Below, piece after piece: positions 9,135-19,332 of a DNA stretch of 64,000 nucleotides. Origin of the DNA: Pigmentiphaga litoralis. Its GTDB lineage: Bacteria; Pseudomonadota; Gammaproteobacteria; Burkholderiales; Burkholderiaceae_B. Both the position numbers and the translations under genes were made by a program. Each line of letters begins with the position of its first letter. Within the stretch, counting starts at the first letter, position 1. The notes beneath the pieces were generated by a model. That model was not told the origin of the DNA, ran no database searches, and saw nothing but the letters and a program-made list of their open reading frames with translations. Location: NCBI RefSeq assembly GCF_014651835.1, contig NZ_BMXQ01000002.1:62001-126000 (forward strand), written 5' to 3'.

Positions 9135-10259
9135 TTAACGAACGACCAGATTGTCGCGGTGCATGAGCTCGGGGGCTTCCATGCTCCCAAGGATCGCGGC
9201 GATCTGGGTCGACGCCTTGCGCATGATGCGCCGGGTGTCGCTGGCTGAATAGTTGATCAGCCCGCGGGCCAGTTCCTGGCCCGATGCGTCGATGCACGCC
9301 ACCACATCCCCCCGCTCGAATTCACCTTCCACCGCCGTGACGCCGATCGGCAGCAAGCTTTTGCCGTCGCGGGTCAGCGCCTTGGCGGCGCCTTCGTCCA
9401 GGGTGATGCGCCCGCGCAGTTGCAGGTGATCGGCCAGCCATTGCTTGCGTGCCGACAGCATGGGCATCGACGCGCGCAGTTCGGTACCGATGCACTCGCC
9501 ACCTGCCAGGCGTTCCAGGATGTTCGGCTCGCGGCCTGAGGCAATCACCGTATGCGCGCCACTGCCAGCCGCGCGTTTGGCCGCCAGGATCTTGGTCAGC
9601 ATGCCGCCACGGCCCAGGCTGCTGCCCGCGCCGCCGGCCATCAGTTCCAGCGACGGATCGCCGGCATTGGCCAGCGAAATGAAGCGGGCGTCGGGCTGCT
9701 TGCGGGGGTCGGCCGAGTACAGGCCGGCCTGGTCGGTCAGGATCACCAGGGCGTCGGCTTCGATAAGATTGGTGACCAGCGAGCCAAGCGTGTCGTTGTC
9801 GCCAAACTTGATCTCGTCGGTGACGACCGTGTCGTTCTCGTTGATGATGGGCACGACGCCCAGGCGCAGCAGCGTGAACAGGGTCGACCGCGCGTTCAGG
9901 TAGCGCCGGCGGTCCGACAGGTCGTCATGGGTCAGCAGGATCTGCGCGGTATGGATCCCATGCTGCGCAAAGCTGGTTTCATAGGCTTGCGCCAGGCCCA
10001 TCTGGCCCACGGCGGCAGCCGCCTGCAATTCGGGAATCTGGGTCGGGCGCTTGTCCCAGCCCAGCCGCAACATGCCTTCGGCAATCGCGCCGCTCGACAC
10101 CAGCACCACGTCCTTGCCCATCGCGCGCAGTCGCGCGATCTGCGCCGACCACCGGGCCAGGGCCTGGCGATCCAGGCCGCGACCCTCGTCGGTCACAAGG
10201 GACGAGCCCACTTTCACTACCAGGCGCTTGGCCTCGGCGATCACTGAAGTCGATGTCAT
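9135..10259 (-). CDS. proB: Glutamate 5-kinase
   Basis: ProB phosphorylates glutamate, the first step of proline synthesis. The 374-residue product has the amino acid kinase fold ([47 protein letters not shown]) and a C-terminal PUA domain from about residue 280 ([27 protein letters not shown]). It follows obgE by 18 bp on the same strand. The rplU-rpmA-obgE-proB order is usual in Betaproteobacteria. The proA partner is not in the window. Confidence 0.96.
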   Translation of the reverse strand: MTSTSVIAEAKRLVVKVGSSLVTDEGRGLDRQALARWSAQIARLRAMGKDVVLVSSGAIAEGMLRLGWDKRPTQIPELQAAAAVGQMGLAQAYETSFAQHGIHTAQILLTHDDLSDRRRYLNARSTLFTLLRLGVVPIINENDTVVTDEIKFGDNDTLGSLVTNLIEADALVILTDQAGLYSADPRKQPDARFISLANAGDPSLELMAGGAGSSLGRGGMLTKILAAKRAAGSGAHTVIASGREPNILERLAGGECIGTELRASMPMLSARKQWLADHLQLRGRITLDEGAAKALTRDGKSLLPIGVTAVEGEFERGDVVACIDASGQELARGLINYSASDTRRIMRKASTQIAAILGSMEAPELMHRDNLVVR

Positions 10260-10277
10260 CGGGATGGACCTGACGAT

Positions 10278-11597
<1,320 letters not shown>

Positions 11598-11660
11598 TCA
11601 GACATGGCTGACGCCGGAAACAGGGAGAGCAAAAACCGGGACTGCAAAAACAAAGCCTGC

Positions 11661-11696
11661 AAAAAACAAAGGCCCTGCCACGCGAGCGACAGGACC
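11661..11696 (-). terminator. Intrinsic terminator or attenuator between rpmA and obgE
   Basis: On the minus strand a 9-bp stem (GGTCCTGTC with GGCAGGGCC, two G-U pairs) is followed by TTTGTTTTTT. It lies after rpmA and before obgE, so it would set the ratio of ribosomal protein to obgE-proB transcripts. Confidence 0.65.
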
Positions 11697-11765
11697 CATT
11701 GTGCACGACCTAGGCGCCGCAATGCGGAGCAGGCGCAATGGCCTGCCGCGCAGGGCTGACGTCTA

Positions 11766-12023
11766 TCAGGCGGGGACGATCGAGACGAACTGCTTGCGCA
11801 GTGCGCCCTTGAACGAGAACGTCACACGGCCTTCGCTCAGTGCGAACAAGGTGTGGTCCTTGCCCATGCCGACGTTCACGCCAGCGTGGAAACGCGTACC
11901 GCGTTGACGCACGATGATCGAGCCAGCCGGGATGACTTGACCGCCGTAGGCTTTGACGCCCAGGCGCTTTGATTCTGAGTCGCGGCCGTTCCGTGTAGAA
12001 CCGCCGCCCTTCTTCTGTGCCAT
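11766..12023 (-). CDS. rpmA: Large ribosomal subunit protein bL27
   Basis: This 85-residue basic protein has the canonical start [20 protein letters not shown] and the body [20 protein letters not shown]. bL27 reaches the peptidyl-transferase centre of the 50S subunit. It lies 68 bp after rplU in the usual rplU-rpmA-obgE order. An AGGAG stretch precedes the ATG. Confidence 0.98.
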   Translation of the reverse strand: MAQKKGGGSTRNGRDSESKRLGVKAYGGQVIPAGSIIVRQRGTRFHAGVNVGMGKDHTLFALSEGRVTFSFKGALRKQFVSIVPA

Positions 12024-12091
12024 TTTGAACTCCTACTACTCTTAAGATTCTTGCCCGCTACACCGGCAACCGATGGATCATCCAGCCTGAA

Positions 12092-12403
12092 TCAGGCGGT
12101 GATGGTGCCGATCTGGATTTCGGTGTAGTTCTGACGGTGGCCCTGACGCTTTTGATAGTGCTTGCGCCGACGCATTTTGAAAATGCGGACCTTGTCATGC
12201 CGACCGTGCGCAAGAATCGTTGCCGTAACGACCGCGGTGGTCAGGAGGGGAGCGCCGATCACGATCTGATCGCCTTCACCCACTGCCAACACCTGGTCCA
12301 GCGTGATTTCTTGCCCAATGTCTGCCGGTATCTGTTCTATCTTCAATTTTTCACCAGTAGCAACGCGATATTGCTTGCCACCGGTTTTTATGACCGCGTA
12401 CAT
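12092..12403 (-). CDS. rplU: Large ribosomal subunit protein bL21
   Basis: This 103-residue protein starts [21 protein letters not shown] and ends with the [21 protein letters not shown] block, both diagnostic of bL21. bL21 binds 23S rRNA in the 50S subunit. The ATG at 12403 follows AGAGG. An in-frame extension upstream lacks homology. The promoter predicted at 12679-12708 leaves a leader of about 270 nt, unusually long for this gene. Confidence 0.97.
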   Translation of the reverse strand: MYAVIKTGGKQYRVATGEKLKIEQIPADIGQEITLDQVLAVGEGDQIVIGAPLLTTAVVTATILAHGRHDKVRIFKMRRRKHYQKRQGHRQNYTEIQIGTITA

Positions 12404-12487
12404 GGGATAACCTCTAGCTTCTTTCTTGGGTTGTTTGCAAGGCCGCGGCGGACAACGTCCGGCAGCCATGCTGAGGGTAGTGCTGTG

Positions 12488-12518
12488 TTGCTGTGCTACT
12501 GCATTGCTGTGCTACTGC
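12488..12518. repeat. Two tandem copies of a 15-bp unit in the rplU leader
   Basis: TTGCTGTGCTACTGC occurs at 12488-12502 and again, identically, at 12504-12518 (16-bp period). A degenerate third start follows at 12520. It lies inside the predicted untranslated leader of rplU, with no coding role seen. Confidence 0.8.
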
Positions 12519-12678
12519 TTTGCTGACGCGAAGTTTGCCGGGATGCACGCCAAGGGGAGTGCGGGCTGAACTTCATGGTGCGTCGTCTTCGGTGCGCATT
12601 CGACAATCTGCGTTCAACAACCTGCGTTTAACGATCTTCATGCGCACGTATTCATCCTTTTGACAGGGTGAACATGCA

Positions 12679-12708
12679 ACTATAGCAAGACTTGTTTCAT
12701 GGCGTCAA
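12679..12708 (-). promoter_or_regulatory. Sigma-70-type promoter for rplU-rpmA-obgE-proB
   Basis: On the minus strand TTGACG (-35, 12703-12708) and TATAGT (-10, 12679-12684) are separated by 18 bp. Transcription would start near 12672. The match is strong and it is the only good promoter seen before rplU. Confidence 0.75.
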
Positions 12709-12736
12709 CCGGAGCCGTGGCAGGCACGCAGCACCG

Positions 12737-12742
12737 TATAAT
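12737..12742 (+). promoter_or_regulatory. Candidate -10 element (TATAAT) for ispB
   Basis: A perfect TATAAT lies downstream of the first in-frame ATG (12699) of the ispB open frame. If it is used, transcription starts near 12749, so translation must begin further down. That supports the internal start chosen for ispB. No clear -35 is visible. Confidence 0.45.
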
Positions 12743-12896
12743 CCAGGAACGCGCGCCGGGGTTTCCCCGATGTGCCGAACGACTGCAGGGCAACCTGCAG
12801 GTCTGCCGCCGACCGGGGTTCTCGGTCATTGATCACTGTCCTGGCCGCCGGTTTCACACTTCACCTTCGGCAGCCAGTTTGCCGCCCGGATTCCCC

Positions 12897-13862
12897 TTGA
12901 GCCTGCCTACGCTGTTTGCCCCGATCGCCGACGACATGAAAGCTGTCGATGCCGTGATCCGCGCGCGTCTCGACTCCGACGTGCCGCTCATCCGCACCAT
13001 CGCCGACTACATCATCGGCGCGGGCGGCAAGCGGATGCGGCCTGCCTTGCTGCTGCTGATCGCCCGGTCATTGAATTACCAGGGTACCAACCATCACCTG
13101 ATGGCGGCCGTGGTCGAATTCATTCATACGGCCACCCTGTTGCACGACGACGTCGTCGACGAATCCAGCCTGCGCCGCGGCCGGCCCACCGCCAATGCGG
13201 TGTTCGGCAACGCCGCCAGCGTGCTCGTGGGCGACTTCCTGCATTCCCGCTCGTTCCAGATGATGGTCGAGACCGGGTCCGTGCGGGTCATGCAGATCCT
13301 GGCCGATGCCACCAACGTGATCGCCGAAGGCGAAGTGCTGCAACTGCTGAACGTGCACGACCCCCTGGTGACCGAAGAGCGTTACTTCCAGGTGGTTCGC
13401 TATAAGACAGCGCGTCTGTTCGAAGCATCGTCGCAGCTGGGCGCGGTCCTGGCCGGCGCCACCGCCGAGCAGGAAGCCGCGGCGACCGAGTTCGGACGGC
13501 GTATCGGCACGGCATTCCAGCTTATCGACGACGTGCTCGATTACAGCGGCGAGTCCGACGCGCTGGGCAAGAACCTGGGCGACGACCTGCGTGAAGGCAA
13601 GCCCACCCTGCCGCTGATCCGCGTCATGAACGTTGGCACGCCATCGCAACAGGCACTGATCCGCGAGGCGATCGAGACCGGCGAAGGCGATTTTGCCGCC
13701 GTGGCGGCGGCCATCCGCGAGTCGGATGCCCTGGCGTATACCCGCCAGCGCGCGGTCGAAGAAGCCAATGCGGCGCGGCACGCGCTCGAGGCCTATCCTA
13801 TTTCCGATTTCAGAAATTCTTTGATAGAATTCTGCGCTTTCGCGGTCAATCGAGATCGCTGA
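12897..13862 (+). CDS. ispB: Octaprenyl diphosphate synthase (long-chain trans-prenyltransferase)
   Basis: IspB makes the polyprenyl side chain of ubiquinone. The product has both Asp-rich motifs (LLHDDVVDE and LIDDVLDY), plus GGKRMRP and GDFLHSRSF. The TTG at 12897 (reading MSLPTLFAPIADDMKAVD) gives 321 residues, the family length. The open frame continues about 66 codons upstream without homology, and a TATAAT inside that extension argues against the longer form. ATG 12936 is another candidate. It is followed by a tRNA gene. Confidence 0.9.
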   Translation: MSLPTLFAPIADDMKAVDAVIRARLDSDVPLIRTIADYIIGAGGKRMRPALLLLIARSLNYQGTNHHLMAAVVEFIHTATLLHDDVVDESSLRRGRPTANAVFGNAASVLVGDFLHSRSFQMMVETGSVRVMQILADATNVIAEGEVLQLLNVHDPLVTEERYFQVVRYKTARLFEASSQLGAVLAGATAEQEAAATEFGRRIGTAFQLIDDVLDYSGESDALGKNLGDDLREGKPTLPLIRVMNVGTPSQQALIREAIETGEGDFAAVAAAIRESDALAYTRQRAVEEANAARHALEAYPISDFRNSLIEFCAFAVNRDR

Positions 13863-13964
13863 AAAGAAATCCCGTGATCGGGCGCCAATGCAGTAGGTGG
13901 TAGTGAAAAGCGGCAGCAGCCAAGTGGCAGCTGCCAGGCGTGCGATCAAAAGTAGCGTTACCGT

Positions 13965-14041
<77 letters not shown>

Positions 14042-14064
14042 TTCAATTGAACAGCGGCCAGATC

Positions 14065-14090
14065 GCGCGCATTTTATGCGCGCTTTTTTG
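14065..14090 (+). terminator. Intrinsic terminator of tRNA-Pro
   Basis: An 8-bp stem (GCGCGCAT with ATGCGCGC) with a short T loop is followed by six T. It lies 24 bp after the tRNA. Confidence 0.85.
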
Positions 14091-14195
14091 CGTCCAGAGT
14101 TTGCCGCTGGCTTCCCCGCACGGCCATTGCCATCTTCGACGGCTGACACTACACGTCAAAGACGATACGGCGAACAATTACGGTGGCCCGCAGCG

Positions 14196-15242
14196 TCAGG
14201 TTGACGCTGTGTCGTCGTCCTCGTGCCTGGTCCCTTCTCCTTGCTTTTCGAGTCCTGCCTTCACGTACAGCTCTTGGACAAGGATCATCACGACGACCAT
14301 GAGGGGGGTGGCAAGTACGACGCCCGCAATACCGAACAGCATGCCGAAGATCACGACGGCAAGCAGGCCCAACACCGGTGGAAGCTGGACTGCCCACCGC
14401 TGAATCTGCGGCATCAGCAGGTTGCCTTCGACTTGCTGAATGCCTAAAAAGAGCAGAGCGACGTAGAGGCCCATGGTCGGACTTTCCGAAAATGCGAGGA
14501 GTACGGCAAGAACGCCCGCAATGATCGGACCAAAAAACGGGACGAATGCGAGCAAGCCTGCAATGAGCGCCAGCAGGAAGGCCAGCGGCATCCCAAGCGC
14601 CCACAGGCCGATGGCCGTCATGGCTCCTACCGCCGCCATCGAGCAGAACTGGCCTAGCAGCCACCTGTGCAGTCCCTGACCCGCCGCGTCGAGGCCACGG
14701 GCCGCATTCCCACGCACGTCCACGGGAAAGAGGCGGATCAGGCCTTTCCGATAGACCGCTGGGTCGGCAGCGAGGAACACACCGGCAATCACGATCAACC
14801 CCACGGTCGACAGACCCCCGAGCGCGCCCGACGCATACCCGGCAACCCGTTTCCACGGCACGTTGGCGTCGGCCACCGTATCGCGAACGCCGGAATACGC
14901 GTCCCCGAATGGCGATTCCTCGACGACAGCGGCCAACTTCGACACAGCGTCGGGCAACTCCTTTTGTAGTGCGCGAGCCTGGTCGGCCACCGCCGCACCT
15001 GCAAACCATGCAACGGCGCCCAGGATGGCGATGATGGTGATGACAACGAAGCTGAGCGATACCCTGCGGGACCAGCCCCACTTCTGCACAAGTGGACGCT
15101 GGAGTGCGTCCAACGTCGCGGCGGCAAGCACGATGCCGAATACGAGAATAAATACATCGCGTACTTGCCAGGCCAGAAAAAACAGTGCGGCGAGACAGAG
15201 AACGACGAACGTTTGGCGGGCCAGTGTCCCGGATTCACGCAT
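14196..15242 (-). CDS. AI-2E family transporter (PerM/TqsA-type membrane protein)
   Basis: This 348-residue polytopic protein has paired N-terminal membrane segments, a soluble stretch (about 85-150) and four to five C-terminal segments. The family blocks FLLALIAGLLAFVPFFGPIIAGVLAVLLA and QQVEGNLLMPQIQRWAVQLPPVLGLLAVVIFG are present. Members have been linked to autoinducer-2 or ion export, and the real substrate here is unknown. The ATG at 15242 follows TGGAGG. A TTG six codons earlier is less likely. The tail is acidic and hydrophilic. Confidence 0.85.
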   Translation of the reverse strand: MRESGTLARQTFVVLCLAALFFLAWQVRDVFILVFGIVLAAATLDALQRPLVQKWGWSRRVSLSFVVITIIAILGAVAWFAGAAVADQARALQKELPDAVSKLAAVVEESPFGDAYSGVRDTVADANVPWKRVAGYASGALGGLSTVGLIVIAGVFLAADPAVYRKGLIRLFPVDVRGNAARGLDAAGQGLHRWLLGQFCSMAAVGAMTAIGLWALGMPLAFLLALIAGLLAFVPFFGPIIAGVLAVLLAFSESPTMGLYVALLFLGIQQVEGNLLMPQIQRWAVQLPPVLGLLAVVIFGMLFGIAGVVLATPLMVVVMILVQELYVKAGLEKQGEGTRHEDDDTAST

Positions 15243-15260
15243 GAGGCCTCCAGATGGCAA

Positions 15261-15822
15261 GTTGTACGCAGTGGCAGCCGTTGGGCGTGCATGCCGTCAG
15301 GATAACGGAATGCATCTGCGTCTTGCCGCGGCATCGGCTGAATGACGACAGGCGATGGATGCCCGCACTGTGGTGTTTGAAGCGACAACGACCGGACAAG
15401 TGTGCCGGTTTTTTTTCGTCCAACACCGGGACGGGAGTCAACCTTTTGTAAGGCTATATCTGTCAGCGGATGTGTCAACGAGCAGCATGCAAAGGTCGGG
15501 TTGTATTCCTTACTTGTCTGGGGGTGAACTTTTGCCAGTATTGGCGTGGTGGCTCAACGGTAAGCAGTATAGGTCCTGAAGGATGTAGGCTGGCTTCTTA
15601 CCGTTCGTGGGGGTCACATAGGTAAAACCCCGCTGTATCAAGGTTTTCGGGAAGTGTGTTCATTTTTGAGACAGACGTGATTAGAACCGGGAAAGTAGTC
15701 CTTTTCAAACGATGTACGCGGCCGCCGTCGTTCACTATTTGTAAGGATTACCACGTAAATATAGATTCTACATAGTCTGGTCGCCTCCTTGCGACCGGCC
15801 CTTTGCACCGGCGGAACTCCCT
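15261..15822. other. Non-coding 560-bp leader region before the DUF1800 gene
   Basis: No open frame here resembles a protein. Base composition is lower in GC than its surroundings from about 15420. Visible structure includes a 5-bp hairpin followed by eight T at 15391-15416 (a weak terminator candidate), the inverted pair GGTAAG/CTTACC around 15560-15605, and a GGTCGC/GCGACC hairpin at 15779-15796 just before the gene start. It may hold a long untranslated leader. Confidence 0.5.
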
Positions 15823-17898
15823 TTGAGCAACCATCCCAGCCTTGACGACCCGATCGCGTCCGACGTGACGATCGATGACGCCGTGACCGGCGTCGCCATG
15901 CCTGAACCGGTAGACGCAGCCGCGTCGCCGGCGTCCAACGGACTGCTCAATACGGTGCGGTCGTCCCTGTTCGCCTGGCCGTCGGCCCTGGCGGCGACCG
16001 TGCTCGCTGCCTGTGGTGGCGGGGAAGGGGGCGCCGAAGTCGGATCCGCGGTGGCTACACCGACGCCAACGCCAACACCGACGCCGACGCCAACACCGAC
16101 GCCGACGCCAACGCCAACGCCGACGCCGACACCGACGCCGACGCCAACACCGACGCCAACGCCGACGCCAACGCCGACGCCAACGCCAACGCCGACGCCA
16201 ACGCCAACGCCAACGCCAACGCCAACGCCAACGCCGCAGCCAACGCCCACGCCCACGCCGACGCCGCAACCTACGCCGACGCCGCAGCCCACGCCACAGC
16301 CGACGCCGCAGCCCACGCCTCAGCCCACTCCTGAACCGACGCCCCAGCCGCAGCCCACCATCGCGCCGACGGCGGCTGAAGCCGCGCGCTTCCTGCACCA
16401 GGCGCAGTTTTCGGCGTCCGACGCCGAGATCTCCGCGGTGCAGACGGCGGGCTACAAGGCCTGGCTGGACCAGCAGTTCAACGCGCCATCGGCCATCAGC
16501 GGCTGGGACTGGCTCATCAGCCGTGGCCTGAACGGCAGCAACCAGAACGGCAACTTCTTCCCGATCAACTACATGGCCTGGCACCAGCTCATCATGAGCG
16601 GTGACGCCGTGCGCAAGCGTGTCGCGCTCGCGCTGTCCGAAATCTTCGTGGTGGCCGCCGAAAACGTGCAGGGCGCCGAACGGCCGCTGTTCCTGCTGGC
16701 CGCGTATTGGGACATGTTGTCCAGCAACGCCTTCGGCACGTACCGCCAGTTGCTCGAAGCGGTCACGCTGAACCCGGCCATGGGCTACTTCCTGAACACG
16801 CGGGGGAACCAGAAAGCCAATCCGTCGACCGGCCGCGCGCCTGACGAGAACTTCGGCCGCGAAGTCATGCAGCTGTTTTCGATCGGCCTGCATGAACTGA
16901 ACCAGGACGGTTCGCTCAAGACTGACGGCAATGGTCAACCGATCGAGACCTACAACCAGTCCACGGTCACCGCCATGGCCAGCGTCTTCACGGGCTGGGA
17001 CTACGACTACACGCAAGGCCATACGCAAGAAAACCCGGTGCAGGTGCGCCTGCCCATGAAGCTCAACGCCGCACTGCATTCGACGACGACTGCCAGCTTC
17101 CTGGGCACCACCGTGGCGGCCGGCACCGACGGCGCCACCGCGCTCAAGGTCGCGCTCGATACGCTGGCCAACCACCCGAACGTCGCGCCGTTCATCGGCC
17201 GCCAGCTCATCCAGCGTCTGGTCACCAGCAACCCCAGCCCGGCATATATCGGTCGCGTCTCGGCGGTCTGGAACAACAACGGTTCAGGCGTGCGGGGCGA
17301 CATGAAGGCAGTGATCCGCGCGATCCTGCTGGATGACGAAGCCCGCAGCGGCAGCATGGCCGCCGGCCCGACCTGGGGCAAGCTGCGCGAACCCATGGTG
17401 CGTTTCATCCAGTGGGCGCGGACCTTCAATGCCAGCTCGCCGTCGGGCGAATGGACGCTGGGCGACCTGAACAGCAGCTCGTGGGCGCTTGGCCAGAGCC
17501 CGTTCTACTCGTCCTCGGTCTTCAACTTCTTCCGTCCGGGCTACGTGCCGCCCGACACCGCGCTCGCGGCAACCGGCCAGGTCGCACCCGAATTCCAGAT
17601 CACCAATGAATCCACCGTGGCCAGCTACATCAACTTCATGGCCGACACGGTCAGGAAGGGCTTCGTGCAACTGGTGCCCAACTACAGCAAGGAATTGAGC
17701 ATCGCGGCCGACGCCGCCGCCCTGGTGGACCGCGTCAACTTGTTGATGTCGGGCCGGCAGCTCAGCACGGCCACCCTCAACACCATCGTGACCGCTGTGT
17801 CGTCGATCTCGGCCGGTTCGGCCGACGGTCTGAAGAACCGGGTCTATGCCGCCATCCTGTTGGTGATGGCTTCCCCGCAATACATCGTCCAGAAATAG
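15823..17898 (+). CDS. DUF1800 family protein with long Thr-Pro repeat spacer
   Basis: The 691-residue protein starts with a TTG codon. An N-terminal hydrophobic segment ends in a lipobox-like LAAC (about residues 61-64) followed by GGGEGG, suggesting an outer-surface lipoprotein. A Thr-Pro dipeptide repeat of about 100 residues (about 79-180) shifts to Gln-Pro-Thr-Pro. The DUF1800 domain then fills the rest, with APTAAEAARFLHQAQFSASDAEI, GREVMQLFSIGLHELNQDG and PQYIVQK at the C-terminus. DUF1800 function is unknown. The gene is followed 8 bp later by its usual partner, a DUF1501 protein. The repeat looks like a flexible wall- or surface-spanning stalk. Confidence 0.85.
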   Translation: MSNHPSLDDPIASDVTIDDAVTGVAMPEPVDAAASPASNGLLNTVRSSLFAWPSALAATVLAACGGGEGGAEVGSAVATPTPTPTPTPTPTPTPTPTPTPTPTPTPTPTPTPTPTPTPTPTPTPTPTPTPTPTPTPTPQPTPTPTPTPQPTPTPQPTPQPTPQPTPQPTPEPTPQPQPTIAPTAAEAARFLHQAQFSASDAEISAVQTAGYKAWLDQQFNAPSAISGWDWLISRGLNGSNQNGNFFPINYMAWHQLIMSGDAVRKRVALALSEIFVVAAENVQGAERPLFLLAAYWDMLSSNAFGTYRQLLEAVTLNPAMGYFLNTRGNQKANPSTGRAPDENFGREVMQLFSIGLHELNQDGSLKTDGNGQPIETYNQSTVTAMASVFTGWDYDYTQGHTQENPVQVRLPMKLNAALHSTTTASFLGTTVAAGTDGATALKVALDTLANHPNVAPFIGRQLIQRLVTSNPSPAYIGRVSAVWNNNGSGVRGDMKAVIRAILLDDEARSGSMAAGPTWGKLREPMVRFIQWARTFNASSPSGEWTLGDLNSSSWALGQSPFYSSSVFNFFRPGYVPPDTALAATGQVAPEFQITNESTVASYINFMADTVRKGFVQLVPNYSKELSIAADAAALVDRVNLLMSGRQLSTATLNTIVTAVSSISAGSADGLKNRVYAAILLVMASPQYIVQK
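16057..16360. repeat. Hexanucleotide (ACGCCA/ACGCCG) array coding for Thr-Pro
   Basis: About 50 codon pairs of ACN-CCN run almost without interruption from 16057, with CAG-CCC-ACG variants after about 16230. The 6-bp unit keeps the frame, so copy-number change would alter stalk length without breaking the protein. On the opposite strand it makes an artefactual Gly-Val open frame. Confidence 0.9.
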
Positions 17899-17906
17899 GC
17901 CCCGCC

Positions 17907-19292
17907 ATGACTCCTCTTCATTCTTCGGGCCAGCTCGCCCGCCGCGCCTTCCTGCGCCGCGCGGGTCAACTTGGGTTGGCCGGCGTGGCCACCCCGTGGG
18001 CGCTCAACCTTGCCGCCATTGGCGAGGCGGCCGCCTTCACGGCGTCGGACTACAAGGCGCTGGTCTGCGTCTTCTTGTACGGCGGCAACGACCATGGCAA
18101 CACCGTGATCCCCGTCGACGCGGCCAACTACGCCAAGTACGCAACGATTCGCGGCGGCATCGGCCTGCCGCAGGCCAGCCTGGCGGCCACCACGCTCGAC
18201 CCGTCGGTGGCCTTGCCCAACGGCATGAAGATGGCCCTTGCGCCGCAAATGACCGGCCTCAAGCAACTGTTCGACAGCGGCCGCATGGCCGTGCAATTGA
18301 ACGTCGGGCCGCTGCGTGTGCCGACCACCCTGGCGCAGTACCAGGCGCGCTCGGTGCCCTTGCCACCCAAGCTGTTCTCGCACAACGACCAGCAATCCAT
18401 CTGGCAGTCGTCGCAGACCGAAGGCGCAACGCGCGGCTGGGGCGGACGCATGGGCGACCTGGCCATGGCCAACAACGGCAGCTCGGTCTTCACCTGCATT
18501 TCGGTCTCGGGCAACGCCGTGTACCTGTCGGGCGACTCGGCCCTGCAATACCAGGTCAGCCCGTCGGGTCCCGTGTCGATGTGGCCCACTAAAAGCGGCC
18601 TGTATGGTTCGAACGCCTGCAGCGCAGCGCTCAAGTCGCTCATCACCGGATCGAGCACGCACACCCTGGAAAACGAATACGCCCGCGTCACCAGCCGTTC
18701 CATCGCGGCCGAAGCGCAGGTCAGCGCCGCATTGGCCGGCATCCCGACGTCCACCACGGCCTATCCCGCCGACAACCCCCTGGCCGCGCAATTGCAGATG
18801 GTCGCCAAGCTGATCTCGGCTCGCAGTTCGCTGGGCACCAAGCGCCAGGTGTTCATGGTGTCGATGGGGGGCTTTGACCTGCATGACGGCCTGCCTTATC
18901 AGCACCCGGCCTTGCTGGCCAAGGTGTCCGAAGCCATGACCGCCTTCTATGCCAATACGGTTGAACTTGGCATTGCGAACAGCGTGACCGCTTTTACCGC
19001 ATCCGACTTCGGCCGCACGCTCGTGTCGAACGGCGATGGCTCGGACCACGGCTGGGGTTCGCACCACTTTGTGGTGGGCGGCGCGGTCAAGGGCAAGCAG
19101 TTCTACGGCACGGCGCCATCCGTCTCGGTCAACGGGCCGGACGATGTCGGTCAGGGTCGCCTGCTGCCCACCACGTCGGTCGACCAGTTTGCGGCCACGA
19201 TGGCGCGCTGGTTCGGCGTGTCCGACAGTGAACTGAGCCTGGTGGTGCCCGGGATCGGCAACTTTAGCTCGCGCACGATGGGCTTCCTGTAA
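17907..19292 (+). CDS. DUF1501 family Tat-exported protein
   Basis: The 461-residue product has a twin-arginine leader (LARRAFLRRAGQLGLAGVATPWALN). The DUF1501 domain shows LVCVFLYGGNDHGNTVIPVD, HNDQQSIWQS, MVSMGGFDLHDG and SDFGRTLVSNGDGSDHGWGSHHFVVGG. The His/Asp-rich motifs are alkaline-phosphatase-superfamily-like and suggest metal binding. DUF1800 and DUF1501 genes occur together in many proteobacteria, and their joint role is unknown. The gene starts 8 bp after the DUF1800 stop, indicating one operon. Confidence 0.85.
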   Translation: MTPLHSSGQLARRAFLRRAGQLGLAGVATPWALNLAAIGEAAAFTASDYKALVCVFLYGGNDHGNTVIPVDAANYAKYATIRGGIGLPQASLAATTLDPSVALPNGMKMALAPQMTGLKQLFDSGRMAVQLNVGPLRVPTTLAQYQARSVPLPPKLFSHNDQQSIWQSSQTEGATRGWGGRMGDLAMANNGSSVFTCISVSGNAVYLSGDSALQYQVSPSGPVSMWPTKSGLYGSNACSAALKSLITGSSTHTLENEYARVTSRSIAAEAQVSAALAGIPTSTTAYPADNPLAAQLQMVAKLISARSSLGTKRQVFMVSMGGFDLHDGLPYQHPALLAKVSEAMTAFYANTVELGIANSVTAFTASDFGRTLVSNGDGSDHGWGSHHFVVGGAVKGKQFYGTAPSVSVNGPDDVGQGRLLPTTSVDQFAATMARWFGVSDSELSLVVPGIGNFSSRTMGFL

Positions 19293-19332
19293 GGCTTGGC
19301 GAGGGCTGCACAGACCCTGCACGAGCCCCGCT

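Noticed and set aside
15748-17175. A 475-residue leftward open frame and a shorter Gly-Val repeat frame opposite the DUF1800 gene
   Set aside because: They are the reverse reading of the Thr-Pro repeat and of a solid domain gene. No family resemblance and no ribosome binding site.
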